In this document: in pieces, positions 59,354 to 64,000 of the stretch
How positions within the stretch are numbered: the stretch's first letter is position 1
Layout: every line of letters starts with the position of its first letter
From: Hymenochaete sp. R1
Lineage: Eukaryota > Basidiomycota > Agaricomycetes > Hymenochaetales > Hymenochaetaceae
Reading direction: 5' to 3'
DNA: 64,000 nucleotides
Assembly (NCBI GenBank): GCA_019400425.1
Contig: JAFREE010000114.1
Span: 1-64,000 of the forward strand
Notes under the pieces: model-generated
Told to the model about the DNA's origin: nothing
Seen by the model: the letters and a program-made list of their open reading frames with translations, nothing else
The model's database searches: none
Position numbers and translations under genes: made by a program

Positions 59354-60205
59354 TTCCAGCTCTTTACAGATACTGGCTTCTGATGGGCTGGGACGGTAAA
59401 AGAGCGAAAGAAGAAAGGACAAGGAAGCTCGTCGTCTTGGTGCAATCTTAACGACTGACTTGTGCTTCATGAGTTGCAAAGGGAGCAAGTTTGCTATTCC
59501 GGGCAGCAAGGGAACAGATGAGCACCCTAAGCAAGAGTATTCGGCGACATCTCCCCGCTGTCGAGAGCATAGGTAAATAGGTCGATCGAATGAGGAACCG
59601 GGTGAAAGGAGTCAAAGAACGATGTCTGGTGGCAAGTGTTTAACCTGCACGGCGCTCGGTTGACCCTCACTTGCTCCCTCTTTGCGCAAAGGTGACCGTC
59701 CCGCCCCCCCCCCCCCCCCCCCAAAAAAAAAAAAAAAAGAAGCCATCATAAGTGGTCGTATTATGTCTGATGGGTAACTTTCTGGAGCGCTGGACAGAGT
59801 TGTGGTGGCAAAAGTCGAACCTCCAGGTAGTCTAGGTAGTCTCTCTCTCTTGATGTTGTAAGCATCACGTGATATCATTAACGCCGGGCGCTTAAACCTT
59901 AAAAAGCAACCAGTCAAGAAACTCTCCTTTAACTTAACTTTAAGCACACCAAGATTACTGTGAGTCCACGTGGAGTCGCAAGTATCGTCTGAGCTGCCTT
60001 ATATATACCATGCCATACGCCTATTCATATATCCAAAGCAGAAATAACACAGGGAAAATACAAGATCGTCCAAGCATCGTACAAAGTAATTCTATTCGTA
60101 AAATATTCAAAACAAAACCTCCAGTAACTCATAAAATCCACATCCTAAAAATCTCAAAAATTGCAAGAAAATGGAGCGAAAGCAAGAAGAAAGCAAGCAA
60201 GGAAT
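59354..60205. other. Intergenic with homopolymer tract
   Basis: Promoter side of the F-box gene. Contains C19 followed directly by A16 at 59704-59738. TATATATA lies near 59999. No gene supported. Confidence 0.45.
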
Positions 60206-61465
60206 TTATCGAGGAAGGTAAGCTTGCGGGACGAATCCCATGTTTATCGTGAGCGTATCGGAGTATTCCTGGCCGTAGTCCGGCCATGAACCCCAGTAGA
60301 GAGTCGTCTCGAGCAAATCAACGCGTTTAACGCCATCGGAAGCAACATAATCATACAATCCTGTAGAGCACCAACACCGTAGCCAATAAGCGTAAACGAT
60401 CTGTTCCTTTCGACCGGGATGGACCGAACACGCCCGTTCAAAGTCGTCATGTGAGACCCGTATATGCAGGTACTTCCATACGGCCTCAAAAACGTCTCGA
60501 ACGGTCACCGTGCTGTCTTTGTTGATGCGTACAGGTCCCCAGGCGTTGCGCATGTATGGGAGATTGATGAGGAGGTTGTTTGTGTTGGGCCATGTCGCTG
60601 GCTGGTCAAAGTTTTCGGTGCCTGCGAGGTCTACGATGTCACCACGGGCCGTCATACGTCGAATATCGGATGGAGGTTGTACCGAGGCATCCCAAAGAAT
60701 GTGAGGCATTGTCGAGTCTCGAGGGTTCGCCGCGAGGAACGGGGAGAGAAGAACTCTTTGGTTCGAATAGTAGGCAGGGTGAGGCGGGACCCATCTTGAA
60801 GGCGACCAACCCGGGTCGTTTCCTGGTAGGGGATGACCTCCCGTAATGTCATCTGGGTGTAAAGATCTGGGAACAGCATTTACAGGCGCTCGCCACCGCT
60901 GACTGGGAGAACCAGTAGCCCAGAAATCGTGCCCGGGTGCCTGGGAATCGGGCAAGGGATGAGGTGTCCAAGGATGTGGCGTCCAATGCAATGTTCCACC
61001 GTTCACGTTGTTCCATCCGATGTAATCTGGTACGCGGTCGATGATACTCCTTGCAGGGCTAGAGGAAGGGCCTCGGTCGCGAAGGATGTCCAGTCTTGAC
61101 ATACGTATTGGATTGTACTGAGGTTGAGGCGGAAGAAGTGGCTCTAACGGTTCGTCCTTTCCCTCAAACTCAGGAACAGGGACAGCCCGGGGAGCGGGAA
61201 CGGGGGGTGCAAAGTAGTTGTGCGGCCTCCATCCTGGAAAGGGAGCCCGTGGTAATTGCCAATGTGGGAACGATTGGATCCATCGCTGGAAGGCGTGATG
61301 CTGTGCATTTGCATACATGTTCATTATAGGTATGACTGGCGCCGTATTCATTGGCTCCTCCGTGTTATCAAAGCGCACTTTGCGTGCTCTTGGAATTGGT
61401 AAAGGACGAATGTAAGTCGCCCCAGTTGTAGGATCGGTAGCATCGACTCCATGTCGAAAAGTCAT
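60206..61465 (-). CDS. DUF6699-like protein, copy 3
   Basis: Single exon, 419 aa, ATG at 61465. The N-terminal RKVRFDNTEEP is the same basic-VxF motif as in copy 2. A long Pro/Trp/His-rich region follows, then the domain: HILWDASVQPPSDIRRM, INKDSTVTVRDVFEAVWKYL, RVSHDDFERA and a final VKRVDLLETTLYWGSW. It is longer than copies 1 and 2 because of the Pro-rich middle. Function unknown; no signal peptide or membrane segment. Confidence 0.75.
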   Translation of the reverse strand: MTFRHGVDATDPTTGATYIRPLPIPRARKVRFDNTEEPMNTAPVIPIMNMYANAQHHAFQRWIQSFPHWQLPRAPFPGWRPHNYFAPPVPAPRAVPVPEFEGKDEPLEPLLPPQPQYNPIRMSRLDILRDRGPSSSPARSIIDRVPDYIGWNNVNGGTLHWTPHPWTPHPLPDSQAPGHDFWATGSPSQRWRAPVNAVPRSLHPDDITGGHPLPGNDPGWSPSRWVPPHPAYYSNQRVLLSPFLAANPRDSTMPHILWDASVQPPSDIRRMTARGDIVDLAGTENFDQPATWPNTNNLLINLPYMRNAWGPVRINKDSTVTVRDVFEAVWKYLHIRVSHDDFERACSVHPGRKEQIVYAYWLRCWCSTGLYDYVASDGVKRVDLLETTLYWGSWPDYGQEYSDTLTINMGFVPQAYLPR

Positions 61466-63267
61466 CGCGTTTCTTCCAGATCCGATGAGACAGACAGACT
61501 TGGGAGTTGAAGGTGGATGTACGCACTCTATATATTTGCTTCAAGTGCAAGAGCGTGGGGCACGGGTTGCACAGATGGATATTAGGATGATGTTTAAGTA
61601 TAGGTGATCGATCGATTAACAGAACCGGTGTTGACTGAAGATTTGCACGGGTCCTGCGATGTACTGAGTTATGGGGTTCAAAAGGAAAGGCGAAGAAAGA
61701 GCCCAAAGGCTCGAGCTTATGACTATTGCCGAGGGAAAGGAAAGGGGAGAAGTGTGTCTGGTTTTCCGTCATGAGAGGGATTACCGTTTGAAGGAACGAG
61801 ACGGCCCACTTATGCACTTTCGATGCTTAGTTGACCAGCACCGAGATCCAGGCCATTCTGATACAAGAGATCTTCGACGAACCGATCAGGATAACGAAAG
61901 AAGAAGGTAGCAACAGCTGTACCGAGCAACCAGACGTCAGACAATGGGAGTAAGAAGAGAAGGCCAGTGCGCTTCTGTGCGTCAGACACTTGAGTATTAA
62001 ATACGGGCGCTTAATCAACTCAAAAGCGCCCACAGTTCTGGTAGTATCATTACTGTATCGACAATAAAAGGAAGGTGCTTGCGTGTGTGAGTCCACATGA
62101 ATGTCCTGGATCTCCTTATCGGTACCGCCACGAATCACAAAAAGGAGAGAGGGTCTTAGAAGAGTTAGCATTGGCCGAAACCCCCGGAGGCTCCTACGTC
62201 TACGAGGCTACTCATGATCTTGTTTGGCCGTTATAGAAAAGTGGTGAGGAGATGGCACTCTTTTATGTGGCGAGGTTGGCGGAGGAAATCGATGGAAGGT
62301 GAGATGAAGGTGCAGAAGAACTTCGACGGCCTCGAACGGAAGCGCATATGCTGCTGACATAAGATAATCACGTGCCTAGAGTTTACCTAAAGCGGCCTCT
62401 GCTTTCAAGAGCTTTCAAGGCTCTTTGACCCTGCACTCCTTCGCCTTCGCTCTCTTCAACTTCAATCCATCTTTTTGATGAATTCAGGCAGCGCTTCAAG
62501 TGACAGAAATTTAAGAAAAGAAGAGCATGCCCCAAGTGATGCTCCGACGGTGAGCAAGCAGACTAATATATATTACGAAGTCTTCGCTAAAACTTACCAT
62601 GGTCGTCGACGGCCATTCCAGGAAAGCAATATCAAGTCTATTGTCTTCTCGCTCCTCCGATTCAGGGCAGCGATTCCTGTGAAGCCTAGAATTTGAATTG
62701 GGCAGTCAAAGTTGCACGACATCTCGTAAACAACACCTTAGAGCTAGCGCTGTTGTAACACTGCCGTCGCCGCAGAACGTGCCCGGAAGCACTTTTTATA
62801 CAGACCGGCCATGCTTGAGTAGGAAGTGCCCAGTTTGTCCCAGTTTTCCCGTTTTGGTAAGGCCTATTATCTGAATGCATACATCACCTCTGTCTAATTT
62901 CAACTTCAAACTTGCTCACTCTGAACTCGTCAAGGGGGGGATTCTTAACAAAAAGGGTCTGTCTGGAGCGTTGCCATGGGACATCAGCATCCACTTTCTC
63001 CCCGCGCTCGTGTATCCTGCACTTGGCCAGGAGGTTGGTGAAGGTGTATTGGTGTTCCTTTCAGGTATCCTCATTTGGTGTGGACAACTGCACATCCTAG
63101 TGCTTCTCCTCTCGCACAGCTTCTCCAACGCCGTTGCCGCACGCACTAAATCCATGTGATCGGATCGTCGAGTATTTAAAGCCCGGGGCGTCTGTGAACT
63201 AGAAAGTGTATCACCAACAATCTCTTCCGTGCACCCCCCAAATCTACCTCCGTCCAGTTCAGTATCA
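61466..63267. other. 1.8-kb stretch without a supported gene
   Basis: A short frame at 62475-62560 (MMNSGSASSDRNLRKEE) ends at a possible donor and could be the first exon of a small gene, but no following exon was found. The hydrophobic frame at 62875-63159 is unsupported. Confidence 0.35.
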
Positions 63268-63891
63268 ATGGAGCCAGACACCTCGCTGGATCGCACTGCC
63301 CGCTGGGTGCAACAGCACTCGCAACGGAACATTCGTCAATACTATGCTGAGCGAAGCGCGCTCGCTAACGCCCATCCTCACCTAAAGGCACACCACCCCG
63401 AGGGGACTTCTTCACAACAATCTTCGCGAACTGATCTTGGCGGGCAGGATCGAGGAATAGGCTCGGGCGGACGAGCGTTTGCGAAGTCGCCCGCAGTGTA
63501 TGCATCCGCGAACGCAGGACCTGCTGGCGCTATGCCACGACACCACGAATCAACGTGTTACGTTGGGGAACCCCTGTCCCCTCCCTTCTCTCAACACCGG
63601 CGTTCTAGCTCAAATGCACAGTCGCGTTCGACTCCCACGTCGCATGACCATCGCTCACCTCCGCGCTTGAACGTTCCTTCTACACTCTATCGGCACCCCG
63701 ACCTTCCCGCCTTCGTACAAGGTCCGCCAGGTTCGGGGTACCCTATGATCATGGCTTCTGCCCCCGGAGCCAAACCCCAGTCACCCATACGCGCAGCTGT
63801 CCAGGGCCCCCCGAGCCCACCAACGGACATTCCTGGCTCTTTGAACCCGAAGGTTCGTCTCCCAGACAGTTGCAAATTAGAGCGCGTATGA
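63268..63891 (+). CDS. Hypothetical Ser/Pro-rich protein near window edge
   Basis: Open frame of 207 aa from ATG at 63268 (MEPDTSLDRTARWVQQH). After about 50 charged residues it is Ser/Pro/Gly/His-rich and disordered (SPPTDIPGSLNPKVRLP). It either stops at the TGA at 63889-63891 or is spliced at the GTATGA at 63886 into an exon beyond the window. No domain recognised. Confidence 0.45.
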   Translation: MEPDTSLDRTARWVQQHSQRNIRQYYAERSALANAHPHLKAHHPEGTSSQQSSRTDLGGQDRGIGSGGRAFAKSPAVYASANAGPAGAMPRHHESTCYVGEPLSPPFSQHRRSSSNAQSRSTPTSHDHRSPPRLNVPSTLYRHPDLPAFVQGPPGSGYPMIMASAPGAKPQSPIRAAVQGPPSPPTDIPGSLNPKVRLPDSCKLERV

Positions 63892-64000
63892 AATATGCTT
63901 TTAGAAGTCACGGCCGGTCGTACACAAACGGCGTCCATCCCTGACGGGCGCAACTTTCGAACCGCCGGGGTACCCAGACTATCCTCAACAACGTCGGTCT

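Overview
The window looks like nuclear DNA of a mushroom-forming basidiomycete (Agaricomycetes). Genes are dense and cut by many introns of about 45-80 bases. Several protein types are typical of that class: three DUF6699-like proteins, a WW-like protein with a membrane tail, ECM3/PIN-like carriers and a metacaspase. Exons were built by hand from GT-AG sites, protein phase and family resemblance; every multi-exon model called intact closes in frame.

Left host region (1-34,180). Two tandem paralogous genes of unknown function lie on the minus strand; a 567-bp MITE with an 8-bp target duplication has inserted in the 3' end of the first. A tRNA-Cys(GCA) with an intron follows, then two tandem PIN-like membrane transporters, a gene-poor stretch, a divergent histone H2A/H2B pair, a WW-like/membrane gene, coatomer alpha, two small hypothetical genes, a metacaspase, a short-chain dehydrogenase and DUF6699 copy 1.

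Central region (34,181-53,783). A 19.6-kb segment is bounded by 209-bp inverted repeats that read as identical base for base, and is flanked by TTAT on both sides (GTTAT if one terminal base is counted in). Inside, all on the plus strand, are an intact Crinkler-like P-loop NTPase with a nuclease-like end (1,276 aa), a 151-aa ORF, an intact DDE integrase with an IS3-like helix-turn-helix (529 aa), an intact 958-aa protein of unknown function, a decayed RNA-dependent RNA polymerase and a broken, incomplete HSP90. I read this as a recently moved giant DNA transposon that carries or has captured host-type genes. It is the main finding.

Right host region (53,784-64,000). DUF6699 copy 2, a gene-poor stretch, an F-box protein, DUF6699 copy 3 and a proline/serine-rich ORF at the edge.

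How the genes relate: the host genes are ordinary housekeeping (vesicle coat, histones, transport) mixed with lineage-specific families. The integrase and the inverted repeats plausibly form the mobility module of the central element; the roles of its other proteins are inference.
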